A stretch of DNA of 64,000 bases from Litchfieldella anticariensis FP35 = DSM 16096 (GTDB lineage: Bacteria; Pseudomonadota; Gammaproteobacteria; Pseudomonadales; Halomonadaceae), in assembly GCF_000409775.1 (NCBI RefSeq), contig NZ_KE332388.1:740777-804776 (forward strand), given 5' to 3'. Shown in pieces: positions 1 to 8,550 of the stretch. Position 1 is the first letter of the stretch. The number at the start of each line of letters is the position of its first letter. The notes under the pieces were generated by a model. It was not told the origin of the DNA and made no database searches. It worked only from the letters and a program-made list of their open reading frames with translations. Position numbers and translations under genes: made by a program.

Positions 1-547
1 ATAAAACACTTCGTCAATTGCATGGAAAAACTTCAACGGTCCACCATCACGAGCCGTCGAGGTAATGATCTCGCCAGAATAACAACGTCATGTTTTAAGA
101 AAAAAGCTAGACCATCGTTCTAGACAATGCGGACTAGACTATTATCCTATATGCAACAGGCCTAGACCATCGTCCTATGAATGGCTACCCCTTCCTGCTA
201 CCATCTGCATCAAAAAGATATAACTCATTGTCTTAAAAGACTTTATTTTATCAGCCCTCTAGATCAGCTTCCCCTTATAATACCAAAGTATGGGATTTTA
301 TTTTTTCCATTTGTTGACCAGTATTGCTCTTAACTCATGCAGGCCAATCGCACGTTGATAATGCACCTCGCGAGAAGCAAAAAAGCGGAACATAAGGACG
401 ACTTTAGTCGCGCATGGATGACTAACACATCGAGCCGAGGTGGGCAGTTGTTTACGAGCGATTGCCCTGTAGAGCCAGCAAAGGAAATGCTTAACCTCTC
501 ATTTTTAGTGCAACCCCTCATCATCACAACAAGTGGAGAGCAACACT
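1..547. other. AT-rich upstream region of the symporter operon
   Basis: No convincing gene is seen here. The stretch is clearly richer in A and T than the genes that follow and contains three related 18-bp repeats (listed separately) and T-rich tracts around 230-310. It most likely holds the promoter and operator region of the downstream symporter genes. Short reading frames around 330-530 on both strands lack a ribosome site and coding character. Confidence 0.6.
107..179. repeat. Three direct 18-bp repeats, possible operators
   Basis: Three copies of a motif of the form CTAGAC-YAT-YRT-YCTA lie at 107-124, 134-151 and 162-179, that is at 27- and 28-bp steps. The first copy, CTAGACCATCGTTCTAGA, is itself an inverted repeat (CTAGA and TCTAG with a 7-bp spacer). 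Regular spacing in an intergenic region upstream of a transporter suggests sites for a dimeric regulator, perhaps the CrbR-type regulator encoded at 7609-8274. That assignment is inference. Confidence 0.5.
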
Positions 548-808
548 ATGGCAGATGATAAATCCAATGCCGCTGCTTACTGGAAGGCGAATATCCGTCT
601 GATCACCGGTTGCCTGATCGTCTGGGCATTAGTGTCCTACGGCTTCGCCATCCTGTTACGCCCGATGCTGTCAGGCATTCCTGTCGGAGGCACGGACCTC
701 GGCTTCTGGTTCGCCCAGCAAGGTTCCATCCTGACGTTCATCGGCATCATTTTCTTCTACGCATGGAAAATGAACCGGCTCGACAAGAAGTTCGGCCTTG
801 AGGAGTAA
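548..808 (+). CDS. Sodium/solute symporter small subunit (DUF4212)
   Basis: An 86-residue inner-membrane protein with two hydrophobic helices (about residues 19-41 and 53-73), matching the small-subunit family (DUF4212) that pairs with VC_2705-type sodium:solute symporters. It ends with a charged tail. The ATG at 548 is preceded by GGAGAG and gives the usual family length; an upstream in-frame start at 533 has no support. It lies 6 bp before the large subunit and is surely cotranscribed with it. The transported substrate is probably acetate or a similar small carboxylate, judged from the linked acs and CrbS/CrbR genes. Confidence 0.9.
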   Translation: MADDKSNAAAYWKANIRLITGCLIVWALVSYGFAILLRPMLSGIPVGGTDLGFWFAQQGSILTFIGIIFFYAWKMNRLDKKFGLEE

Positions 809-814
809 GCCAGC

Positions 815-2596
815 ATGAGCCAATTTGCAATCAACTTGCTATTCGTGGGCGCCTCTTTCGCCCTCTATATCGGCATCGCGATCTGGGCCAAGGCCGGTTC
901 GACCAAAGACTTCTATGTTGCCGGCGGTGGGGTACACCCCATTACCAACGGCATGGCGATCGGGGCCGACTGGATGTCTGCCGCATCGTTCATATCCATG
1001 GCGGGTCTCATCGCCGCCGGGGGCTATGCCAACTCCACCTTCCTGATGGGCTGGACAGGTGGCTATGTATTGCTGGCCACGCTGCTGGCCCCCTACCTGC
1101 GCAAGTTCGGCAAGTTCACAGTCCCGGAATTTATCGGCGACCGTTTCTACAGCAAACCGGCGCGTCTGGTGGCGGTGGTCTGCCTGATCGTGGCCTCGGT
1201 CACCTACGTCATCGGCCAGATGGCTGGTGCCGGCGTGGCCTTCTCGCGCTTCCTGGAAGTCGATGCCACCATGGGCCTGATCATCGCCGCCGTTGTGGTG
1301 TTCGTCTATGCAGTTCTGGGAGGCATGAAGGGCATCACCTACACCCAGGTGGCCCAGTACATCGTGCTGATCATCGCCTACACCATCCCGGCGGTGTTCA
1401 TTTCCCTCGAGTTGACCGGCAACCCACTACCGCCACTCGGCCTGTTCTCCACGCACAGCGAGTCGGGCGTACCGATGCTGGCCAAGCTCAACGAAGTGGT
1501 TACTGCCCTGGGCTTCAATCAGTACACGGCGGACGTGGACAACAAGCTGAACATGGTGCTGTTCACCCTGTCGCTGATGATCGGTACCGCCGGCCTGCCC
1601 CACGTCATCATTCGCTTCTTCACGGTCCCCAAAGTGGCTGATGCGCGCTGGTCCGCAGGTTGGGCTCTGGTGTTCATCGGCCTGCTCTACCTGACCGCAC
1701 CGGCCGTGGCTTCCATGGCGCGCCTGAATCTGGTAACCACCATTTATCCGGACATGGCGGGCCAGGTCGAGAACTATGAAGAAGCTGCAACGAACCCCAT
1801 CGCCTACGCAGAACGGCCCGACTGGATCAGGACCTGGGAAGAGACCGGCCTGATCACTTTCGAGGACAAGAATAACGATGGAAACATCCAGCTCTATAAC
1901 GGTGCGGCCGACTTCTCCGAGCGTGGCTGGGAAGGTAATGAGTTGGAAGTCAACAACGACATCCTAGTATTGGCCAACCCGGAGATTGCCAACTTGCCCG
2001 GCTGGGTGATCGGCCTGATTGCCGCTGGCGGCTTGGCTGCGGCCCTGTCCACCGCAGCTGGCCTGCTGCTGGCGATCTCCTCGGCCATCAGTCATGACCT
2101 GATCAAGGGGGCGATCAATCCCAATATCACGGAGAAGGGTGAGCTTCTGGCCGCCCGGATATCGATGTCCCTCGCTATCGTCGTGGCCACCTACCTTGGA
2201 GCCAACCCACCCGGATTCGCCGCCCAGGTCGTGGCGCTGGCCTTCGGTATCGCCGCTGCGTCCCTGTTCCCGGCCCTGATGATGGGGATCTTCTCCAAGC
2301 GAGTGAACAACAAAGGGGCGGTCGCAGGCATGCTCACCGGCCTGACCTTCACCCTGGTGTACATCTTCGTCTACAAGGGTTGGTTCTTTATCCCGGGTAC
2401 CAACAACCTGCCAGATACCGCGGATAACTGGATACTGGGCATCTCACCGCTGTCCATCGGCGCGGTGGGTGCCTTGATCAACTTCGCCGTAGCCTACGCT
2501 GTCTCAAGCGCCACCGAAGAGCCTCCGCAGGAAATCCAGGATCTGGTGGATAGCGTGCGCTATCCGAAAGGTGCTGGCGGTGCGATCGGCCACTAA
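815..2596 (+). CDS. Sodium:solute symporter, VC_2705 subfamily (acetate-type)
   Basis: A 593-residue SSS-family permease with about 13-14 membrane helices. The N-terminus (KDFYVAGG followed by a GADWMSAASF motif) is typical of ActP-like cation/acetate symporters, and a hydrophilic insert at about 310-385 is characteristic of the VC_2705 subfamily, which is longer than classic ActP. AGGAG precedes the ATG at a good distance. It forms an operon with the DUF4212 small subunit. Close linkage to an SSS-kinase/LuxR two-component pair and acs points to uptake of acetate or another short-chain acid. The exact substrate cannot be read from sequence. Confidence 0.9.
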   Translation: MSQFAINLLFVGASFALYIGIAIWAKAGSTKDFYVAGGGVHPITNGMAIGADWMSAASFISMAGLIAAGGYANSTFLMGWTGGYVLLATLLAPYLRKFGKFTVPEFIGDRFYSKPARLVAVVCLIVASVTYVIGQMAGAGVAFSRFLEVDATMGLIIAAVVVFVYAVLGGMKGITYTQVAQYIVLIIAYTIPAVFISLELTGNPLPPLGLFSTHSESGVPMLAKLNEVVTALGFNQYTADVDNKLNMVLFTLSLMIGTAGLPHVIIRFFTVPKVADARWSAGWALVFIGLLYLTAPAVASMARLNLVTTIYPDMAGQVENYEEAATNPIAYAERPDWIRTWEETGLITFEDKNNDGNIQLYNGAADFSERGWEGNELEVNNDILVLANPEIANLPGWVIGLIAAGGLAAALSTAAGLLLAISSAISHDLIKGAINPNITEKGELLAARISMSLAIVVATYLGANPPGFAAQVVALAFGIAAASLFPALMMGIFSKRVNNKGAVAGMLTGLTFTLVYIFVYKGWFFIPGTNNLPDTADNWILGISPLSIGAVGALINFAVAYAVSSATEEPPQEIQDLVDSVRYPKGAGGAIGH

Positions 2597-2648
2597 GCCA
2601 TAATGGTCCACGCCCCGGTAGCCTCGGGGCAAGGGATCGAAAACCATA

Positions 2649-2680
2649 TCGGGCTTCCCTCCGGGAAGCCCGATTGCTTT
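2649..2680 (+). terminator. Hairpin terminator after the symporter genes
   Basis: Perfect 11-bp inverted repeat TCGGGCTTCCC (2649-2659) / GGGAAGCCCGA (2663-2673) with a 3-base loop, followed by TTGCTTT. It sits between the symporter stop and the next start, consistent with intrinsic termination or attenuation. Confidence 0.65.
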
Positions 2681-2695
2681 CAGAAAGGGCGATGT

Positions 2696-3211
2696 ATGAT
2701 TTGGCATCTGATTGCAGCACTGTTTGCCGGCCTGGGAACGGCGGGAGTGGGGCTGCTATTGCGTTCCTTGAGTGGCAAGCGGCTGCCACGCTGGATCATT
2801 CCGGTATGCGGTGGCCTGGGCATACTGGCGTTTCAGATACATCACGAATACTCATGGTTTCACTACAAACAGCAGCAATTGCCGGAATCGGCCACGGTGG
2901 TATCCACCAAGGAAGAGCGAATGTTCTGGCGCCCTTGGACTTACCTGTTTCCCTTGACCACCGCCTTCAGCGTCATCGACCGGGATAGCATGGCGAACAT
3001 GCAGGCGAACGAGGAGCAGGTGGTCGAGTTCATCCTCTATCGCTTCGAAAAGGAGTATATCGATGTGGTGCAGCACCAGGCATACCTGATGAACTGCACG
3101 GCAGGTGAGATGCTGCCGCTCATGGGCGAAGGACATCGGCCACGACTTTCGGAATTGCGGCGCGTCGATGCCTCCGATCCATTGTTTCAGGCGGTTTGTC
3201 CAGACGCATGA
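2696..3211 (+). CDS. Conserved hypothetical membrane protein
   Basis: A 171-residue protein with two N-terminal hydrophobic helices (about 2-22 and 32-48) and a soluble C-terminal part of about 120 residues rich in charged and aromatic residues. I do not recognise a named family. The ATG at 2696 follows AGAAAGGG and places a membrane helix at the very N-terminus; the longer in-frame extension to 2603 would translate through the terminator hairpin and is unlikely. It sits between the symporter operon and the CrbS-type sensor, so a role linked to acetate signalling or envelope function is possible but unsupported by motifs. Confidence 0.7.
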   Translation: MIWHLIAALFAGLGTAGVGLLLRSLSGKRLPRWIIPVCGGLGILAFQIHHEYSWFHYKQQQLPESATVVSTKEERMFWRPWTYLFPLTTAFSVIDRDSMANMQANEEQVVEFILYRFEKEYIDVVQHQAYLMNCTAGEMLPLMGEGHRPRLSELRRVDASDPLFQAVCPDA

Positions 3212-3238
3212 CCCTGCCCTCCCGGCCAGCATTGCCCA

Positions 3239-3432
3239 GGGAAACACTGAATAAACCGACGAGCAGTTCAAGGCTAGGTCCGTTCCCGACGGACCCACGC
3301 ATTTCCCACATCCCTGTGGGTCACACAAGGCGCCCAGAGCGCAGCAACCGGAGCATATGGGGTATATGTGAGGCTTGTGAGCACCGCGTAACGCAGTGAT
3401 TGGGCTGCGCAGACATTTATTCAGCGATTCCC
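3239..3432. repeat. 194-bp MITE-like element with inverted ends
   Basis: The element is bounded by GGGAAACACTGAATAAA (3239-3255) and the inverted copy TTTATTCAGCGATTCCC (3416-3432), which match at 15 of 17 positions. It has no coding capacity; the interior contains further short inverted repeats (for example CCCACA and TGTGGG near 3315-3330). A related sequence of 20 bp, 19 identical, occurs at 31329-31348. It looks like a miniature inverted-repeat element or an IS remnant. It separates the hypothetical membrane protein from crbS and leaves about 30 bp before the crbS start. Confidence 0.55.
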
Positions 3433-3464
3433 TAGAATGGCCGAAGATTAATGGGGGATACTGC

Positions 3465-6400
3465 ATGTTCTCTGGTTGGCTGCTGATTGCCGTTTCGCTT
3501 GCCTATATCGCCGTGCTGTTCGCTATTGCTTGGCGTGGCGACCGCCATGCCCTGCGTTATGGCGCCACTCAGCGGCGGCCGGTGATCTATAGCCTGGCAT
3601 TGGCCATCTACTGCACCTCCTGGACCTTCTATGGTGCCGTGGGACAGGCGGCAACTTCAGGCTGGTCCTTTGCCAGCATCTTCATCGGCCCTATCCTCAC
3701 CTTCATGCTGTTCTGGCCAGTGTTGGCCAAGATGATTCGCGTGGCCAAGCACCAGAACGTGACGTCGATCGCCGATTTCATCGCTTCCCGCTACGGCAAG
3801 ACGCAATCTCTAGCGGCCTTTGCCAGCCTGGTGGCATTGATCGGTACCCTGCCTTATATCGCCTTGCAATTGAAGTCGGTATCGGCGGCCTTCACGGTGC
3901 TCACCGATACCTCGGACATGACCCGGGCACCGCTGTTCGCCGACACCGCTTTCTATGTCGCCGTGGTGATGGCACTGTTTGCCATCCTGTTCGGTACCCG
4001 GCACACCGACGCTACCGAACACCATGAGGGACTGGTGCATGCCATTGCCTTCGAGTCACTGGTCAAGCTGGTGGCCTTCCTTATTCTCGGCGCCTATGTG
4101 ACCTGGGGGCTATTCGACGGCATCGGCGATCTGCTGGTCCGGGCCGACGCCCAACTCGAATTGCAGCGTCAACTTGCCGAGCAAGACTTCGGCCATAGTT
4201 TCTGGGCCCAAACACTGCTTGCCATGCTGGCCATCTTCTGCCTACCGCGTCAGTTCCACGTCGCGGTAGTCGAGAACACCCATCGTGACGACGCCAGCAA
4301 GGCACGTTGGCTATTCCCCCTATACCTAGTGGCATTCGGCTTCTTTGTCCTGCCGATTGCCGCTGCTGGCCTGACCATCTTTGCCGATACTGGCGTGGAA
4401 CCGGATACCTATGTACTGGCCATTCCCATGGCCGCCAATAACGAGTTGCTGACCCTGCTGACCTTCGTTGGCGGCTTCTCGGCAGCCACCGGCATGGTAA
4501 TCGTCGCCGCGGTGGCGGTATCGATCATGATTTCCAACGAGATCGTCATCCCGGCACTGTTCCGGCTGCGCTGGTTCGATGCCAAGCCTCGCGACTATGG
4601 CCGTCTGGTATTGCGCGCCCGACGTGTCACCATCGGGGTGATCCTTGCCCTGGCCTATGGCTTCTATCAGCTGATTGCGGAATACAGCACTCTGGCCTCG
4701 ACCGGTATGCTGTCGTTCGCCGCTGCCGCCCAGTTCGCTCCCGCCTTGCTGGGCGGCCTTTACTGGAAACGCGGCAACCGCATGGGCGTCATCGTCGGCA
4801 TGAACGCGGGCTTCGCCATTTGGGCTTATACCTTGCTGCAACCGACATTGATCAATGCGGGAGTACTGCCGACTGCCTGGCTCGACGGTGGCCCACTGGG
4901 CATTGCCTGGCTGGCTCCCACGCATTTGTTCGGGCTCAACATCGGCGACAACTTCACCCACGGCGTGATGCTGTCACTGGGTATCAACCTGTTCTGCTAC
5001 ATCTTCGTCTCACAGATGACACCGCAACGGGTAGTCGAGCGCATCCAGGCTTCGCTGTTCGTCGATAGCGTCGAAACACGCCAAACTTCGGTCAACCGAC
5101 CTTGGACAGGCGCCACTACCGTCGGCGACCTGAAGGTACTGTGCGAACGTTTTCTCGGAGCCAGCCAGGTAGAGCGCGCCTTCGACGACTACGCACGGCG
5201 TACCGGCAAACCACTGGAAGATATGACGCGCGCCTCTATTGACGTCATCCAGTTCACCGAGCGTTTCCTGGCCTCGGTACTCGGTGCCTCCTCGGCACGC
5301 ATCGTGGTCAATTCTGCCCTGCAAGGCCGTGGCATTGGCATCTCCGACGTTATCTCAATCGTCGACGAAGCTTCTCAGGTGCTGGAGTTCAACCGTGCCC
5401 TGCTACAGGCCACCATCGAGAACATCAACCAAGGCATCAGTGTGGTCGATCAGAATCTGCGCCTGGTAGTGTGGAACCAGCGCTACCTGGAGCTGTTCCG
5501 CTTCCCCGACCACCTGATTCGGGTCGGCGCGCCGATCGACAAGATCTTTCGCTACAACGCCCACAACGGAGAATATGGTCCAGGCGATCCCGAAGAGCAT
5601 GTCGAACTGCTGCTTGACAACATCCGCCAAGGCCAGCCGCATCGCTACGTACGTTATCGTCAGGATGGCAGTGTGCTAGAAGTGCAGGGTAACCCCATGC
5701 CCGGTGGTGGCTTCGTGTATACCTATCAGGACATCACGCAGCAGAAGCGTATAGAAGAGGCGCTGATCCGCTCGGAAAACAATATCCGCATCTATACCGA
5801 CAACGTGCCGGCATTGATTGCCTACTTCGACAAGGAATGCCGCTACCTCTTCACCAACCGGGCCTACGAGCAGGTATTCGGGGTCGACCGCAACGCCGTG
5901 ATTGGAGAGCGGATGGAAAGCGTGATGCCCGAACACATTGCCCGCGAGCGCGCGCCTTGGATGCGACGTGCTCTGCACGGTGAACGGGTAAGCTTCGAGA
6001 TCTCGCTGGACGATGGCGAAGGTGGTACGCGTTACATGCTGGTCACCTATACTCCACACTTCGGCGATAGCAGCGCCATCCTCGGCTTCTTCGCCCTCTA
6101 TCAGGACATCACTGAACGCCGCCTGGCCGAGATTGCCCTCAAGGAAACCAACGAGAACCTGGAAGAGCGTGTGCGCGAACGCACCCAGGCCCTGTCGGAG
6201 GCCAATGCTGCACTGCGCCAGGAGAACCGGGTACGTGCCGAAGCCGAACAGGCCCTACGCCAGGCCAAACAAGTTGCCGAGGACGCCAACGCTTCCAAGA
6301 CCCGCTTCCTGGCTGCCGCCAGCCACGACCTACTGCAGCCACTCAACGCTGCACGATTGTTCACCTCGGCACTTTCGCAAGAGATGGATGCCAGCGATTT

Positions 6401-7415
6401 GAAGCGCACCATCGGCCATATCGACAATTCGCTCCAGGCCGCCGAGGAGCTACTCGGCACCTTGCTCGATATCTCCAAACTGGATGCCGGTGCCTTGACA
6501 CCGCGGCGCAGCCATTTCGCCCTGGCCGATATCTTCCACCCCTTGCGCGCCGAGTTCGAGGTAATGGCCGAGGAGCGAGGCCTGGACTTGGTAGTGGTGC
6601 CAACCCGCTGCTGGGTCGACAGCGACGCCCAGATGCTGCGGCGCATCGTGCAGAACTTCCTGTCCAATGCCATTCGCTATACTCAGCATGGTCGCGTGCT
6701 GCTAGGCTGCCGCCGCCACGGCCAGCGGCTGACCATCGAGGTATGGGACAGTGGCCCGGGTATTCCTGAATCCAAGCAAGCTGAGATCTTCCAGGAGTTC
6801 CGCCGTCTCGATCAGGCCTCGCGCCACAAGGAAAGCGAGAAGGGGCTGGGGCTTGGGCTGTCGATCGCTGACCGCATGAGCCGAGTCCTCGATCATCCGA
6901 TACGAGTGCGCTCCTGGGAGAGCGTGGGGACGGTATTCTCGGTCAGTGTGCCGGTGGTCGAGGCCGGCGAAGCCCGGCGCACCGATGAACCGCCCTCTCG
7001 GCGAGCTGGTAACAAGTTGGCCGGCACGAGCATCATCTGCATCGATAACGAGACGCTAATCCTCGAAGGCATGAAGGCGATGCTTTCCGGCTGGGGCTGC
7101 GAGGTGTTCACGGCAACCACCATTGGTGGTGCAAAGTCGATCCTGCGCCACCTGGATGGCGACCCGGACGCCATTCTCGCCGACTACCACCTGGATAACG
7201 AAGTGACTGGGTTGATGGCGCTAGAGGCTCTGGCCGAACGCTGTGAAGGCGTTGTGCCGGGGATCGTCATCACTGCCGACCGCACCGAAGAAGTCGCCGA
7301 GGAGATCAAGCGCGGCGGTTATCAGCTACTGCTCAAACCGGTGCGCCCCGCTGCACTGCGCGCACTGCTGACCCGAACGCTGCAAGCCAGTCGGGCGGCA
7401 CGACAAGAGGGCTAG
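3465..7415 (+). CDS. crbS: CrbS-type hybrid sensor kinase with symporter domain
   Basis: A 1316-residue inner-membrane sensor. Residues about 5-500 form a full SSS sodium/solute symporter-like domain; two PAS domains follow (about 645-760 and 767-885), then a coiled-coil linker, a HisKA domain whose H-box (AASHDLLQPLNAARLF) carries the predicted phospho-His954, an HATPase domain with DSGPGIP and GLGLGLSI motifs, and a C-terminal receiver with phospho-Asp1240 (ILADYHLD). This order matches CrbS of Vibrio and MxtR of Pseudomonas, which with CrbR/ErdR switch on acetyl-CoA synthetase. The ATG at 3465 follows GGGGGA and starts directly before the first helix. The adjacent crbR and acs genes strongly support this role. 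Confidence 0.88.
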   Translation: MFSGWLLIAVSLAYIAVLFAIAWRGDRHALRYGATQRRPVIYSLALAIYCTSWTFYGAVGQAATSGWSFASIFIGPILTFMLFWPVLAKMIRVAKHQNVTSIADFIASRYGKTQSLAAFASLVALIGTLPYIALQLKSVSAAFTVLTDTSDMTRAPLFADTAFYVAVVMALFAILFGTRHTDATEHHEGLVHAIAFESLVKLVAFLILGAYVTWGLFDGIGDLLVRADAQLELQRQLAEQDFGHSFWAQTLLAMLAIFCLPRQFHVAVVENTHRDDASKARWLFPLYLVAFGFFVLPIAAAGLTIFADTGVEPDTYVLAIPMAANNELLTLLTFVGGFSAATGMVIVAAVAVSIMISNEIVIPALFRLRWFDAKPRDYGRLVLRARRVTIGVILALAYGFYQLIAEYSTLASTGMLSFAAAAQFAPALLGGLYWKRGNRMGVIVGMNAGFAIWAYTLLQPTLINAGVLPTAWLDGGPLGIAWLAPTHLFGLNIGDNFTHGVMLSLGINLFCYIFVSQMTPQRVVERIQASLFVDSVETRQTSVNRPWTGATTVGDLKVLCERFLGASQVERAFDDYARRTGKPLEDMTRASIDVIQFTERFLASVLGASSARIVVNSALQGRGIGISDVISIVDEASQVLEFNRALLQATIENINQGISVVDQNLRLVVWNQRYLELFRFPDHLIRVGAPIDKIFRYNAHNGEYGPGDPEEHVELLLDNIRQGQPHRYVRYRQDGSVLEVQGNPMPGGGFVYTYQDITQQKRIEEALIRSENNIRIYTDNVPALIAYFDKECRYLFTNRAYEQVFGVDRNAVIGERMESVMPEHIARERAPWMRRALHGERVSFEISLDDGEGGTRYMLVTYTPHFGDSSAILGFFALYQDITERRLAEIALKETNENLEERVRERTQALSEANAALRQENRVRAEAEQALRQAKQVAEDANASKTRFLAAASHDLLQPLNAARLFTSALSQEMDASDLKRTIGHIDNSLQAAEELLGTLLDISKLDAGALTPRRSHFALADIFHPLRAEFEVMAEERGLDLVVVPTRCWVDSDAQMLRRIVQNFLSNAIRYTQHGRVLLGCRRHGQRLTIEVWDSGPGIPESKQAEIFQEFRRLDQASRHKESEKGLGLGLSIADRMSRVLDHPIRVRSWESVGTVFSVSVPVVEAGEARRTDEPPSRRAGNKLAGTSIICIDNETLILEGMKAMLSGWGCEVFTATTIGGAKSILRHLDGDPDAILADYHLDNEVTGLMALEALAERCEGVVPGIVITADRTEEVAEEIKRGGYQLLLKPVRPAALRALLTRTLQASRAARQEG

Positions 7416-7476
7416 AAGGAAGAAGGAAGAAGGAAGAAGGAAGAAGGAAGAAGGAAGAAGGAAGAAGGAAGAAGGA
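7414..7476. repeat. Nine tandem copies of AGAAGGA
   Basis: A perfect heptanucleotide array (9 x 7 bp) that begins inside the crbS stop codon. Because it is downstream of the stop it does not change the protein. Copy number is likely variable by slippage. A purine-rich tract here faces the pyrimidine-rich, partly duplicated TCTTCCCTCTTCAAG sequence at 7515-7529 and 7557-7571, so the transcript may fold back on itself between the convergent crbS and crbR genes. Confidence 0.9.
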
Positions 7477-7514
7477 AGTATGAGGGAGTCGATGTACTAG
7501 TGCACAAGGTTTTT

Positions 7515-7571
7515 TCTTCCCTCTTCAAGGCACGAAGTGCCGTCTTCTTTCTTATGTCTTCCCTCTTCAAG
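7515..7571. repeat. Duplicated 15-mer and small hairpin between crbS and crbR
   Basis: TCTTCCCTCTTCAAG occurs at 7515-7529 and 7557-7571. Between the copies lies GGCAC-GAA-GTGCC (7529-7541) followed by a pyrimidine tract, a weak terminator-like structure for the plus strand. It is in the convergent intergenic region of crbS and crbR. Confidence 0.5.
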
Positions 7572-7608
7572 CTGCGAATCAACGTTCTTCGAGCCGCATA
7601 GCGGCGGC

Positions 7609-8274
7609 TTAGGATTCTTCCACCTTCGGCGGCTCGACTTCGAGCTTCTGGGCAGCGATCACTGCTTGGGTACGGGAATGCACGCCAAGCTTGCGCAGAA
7701 TTGCCGTGACATGTGCCTTGATGGTGGCCTCGGAAACATTCAGCTCGTAGGCAATCTGCTTGTTGAGCAGCCCTTCGGTAAGCATGTTGAGGACCCGGAA
7801 CTGCTGGGGAGTCAGCGACGCGATGGCTTCAGCGAAGCGGGTTTCCTCCTCGTCAGCCTCACCCAAAGCTTCGGCCAACTCGGGAGGCAGCCACACTTCA
7901 CCTTCGAGAATCTCGCCCACCGCCTCGGCGATCAGCGATAGAGAAGATGACTTGGGAATGAAGCCGGAAGCGCCATAGTCAATGGCTCGGCGGACCACAT
8001 GCGGTTCATCGCTGCCTGAAACCACCGCTACGGGAACGTCTGGTGTCTGACCGCGCAACTGAATCAATCCGGAAAAGCCATGAGCACCCGGCATGTGCAG
8101 ATCAAGCAGAATCAGATCCGCATCGGGATGGCGTGTCACCACTTCGGTGGTCGCTTCCATGGTATCGGACTCGACGATCTCGGCCTGGGGTGCCAGTTGG
8201 CGCAGCGCCTGTGTCAAGGCAGCGCGGAACAGCGGATGGTCATCGGCAACGATGAATTTCTGGGCAAAGGCCAT
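7609..8274 (-). CDS. crbR: CrbR-type LuxR-family response regulator
   Basis: A 221-residue cytoplasmic regulator with an N-terminal receiver (acidic DD at 11-12, phospho-acceptor Asp58 in ILLDLHMPG, Lys of GFIPKSS near 108) and a C-terminal LuxR/FixJ HTH (about 153-205, with VSEATIKAHVTAILRKL). The start follows a strong GGAGGAG. Position between a CrbS-type kinase and acs matches the CrbS/CrbR (MxtR/ErdR) acetate-switch system, in which the regulator activates acs and acetate-uptake genes. Transcribed convergently to crbS and from its own promoter downstream of the acs terminator. Confidence 0.88.
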   Translation of the reverse strand: MAFAQKFIVADDHPLFRAALTQALRQLAPQAEIVESDTMEATTEVVTRHPDADLILLDLHMPGAHGFSGLIQLRGQTPDVPVAVVSGSDEPHVVRRAIDYGASGFIPKSSSLSLIAEAVGEILEGEVWLPPELAEALGEADEEETRFAEAIASLTPQQFRVLNMLTEGLLNKQIAYELNVSEATIKAHVTAILRKLGVHSRTQAVIAAQKLEVEPPKVEES

Positions 8275-8422
8275 TGGATCTCCTCCGGTTCCTCATGCAG
8301 CGAACAAGGTGGCTGACTGTCTCGGTGCAGGTCTGGTTCGCCGTTGTAGTCCGCATGTTACCCCATGGGACAGAAGATTCCCAAGCACATGGTTCAACTG
8401 TCAACAACAGCTAGACGCGACA

Positions 8423-8448
8423 AGAAAAAGCCGGCCGAGAAGGCCGGT
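8423..8448 (-). terminator. Intrinsic terminator of acs
   Basis: On the minus strand CCGGCC (8447-8442) pairs with GGCCGG (8436-8431), closing a 5-base loop, and is followed by CTTTTTC. It lies about 100 bp after the acs stop and before crbR. A second hairpin, ATTCTCGGT (8486-8494) with ACCGAGAAT (8508-8516), sits between it and acs. Confidence 0.75.
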
Positions 8449-8550
8449 GCAGCGACAGAGACACATATGGCTGACACGCTCCTACATTCTCGGTAGCCAG
8501 TAGGGCCACCGAGAATCACAAGTGCGACGTATCGCCTGTCCGAGAGCGCG

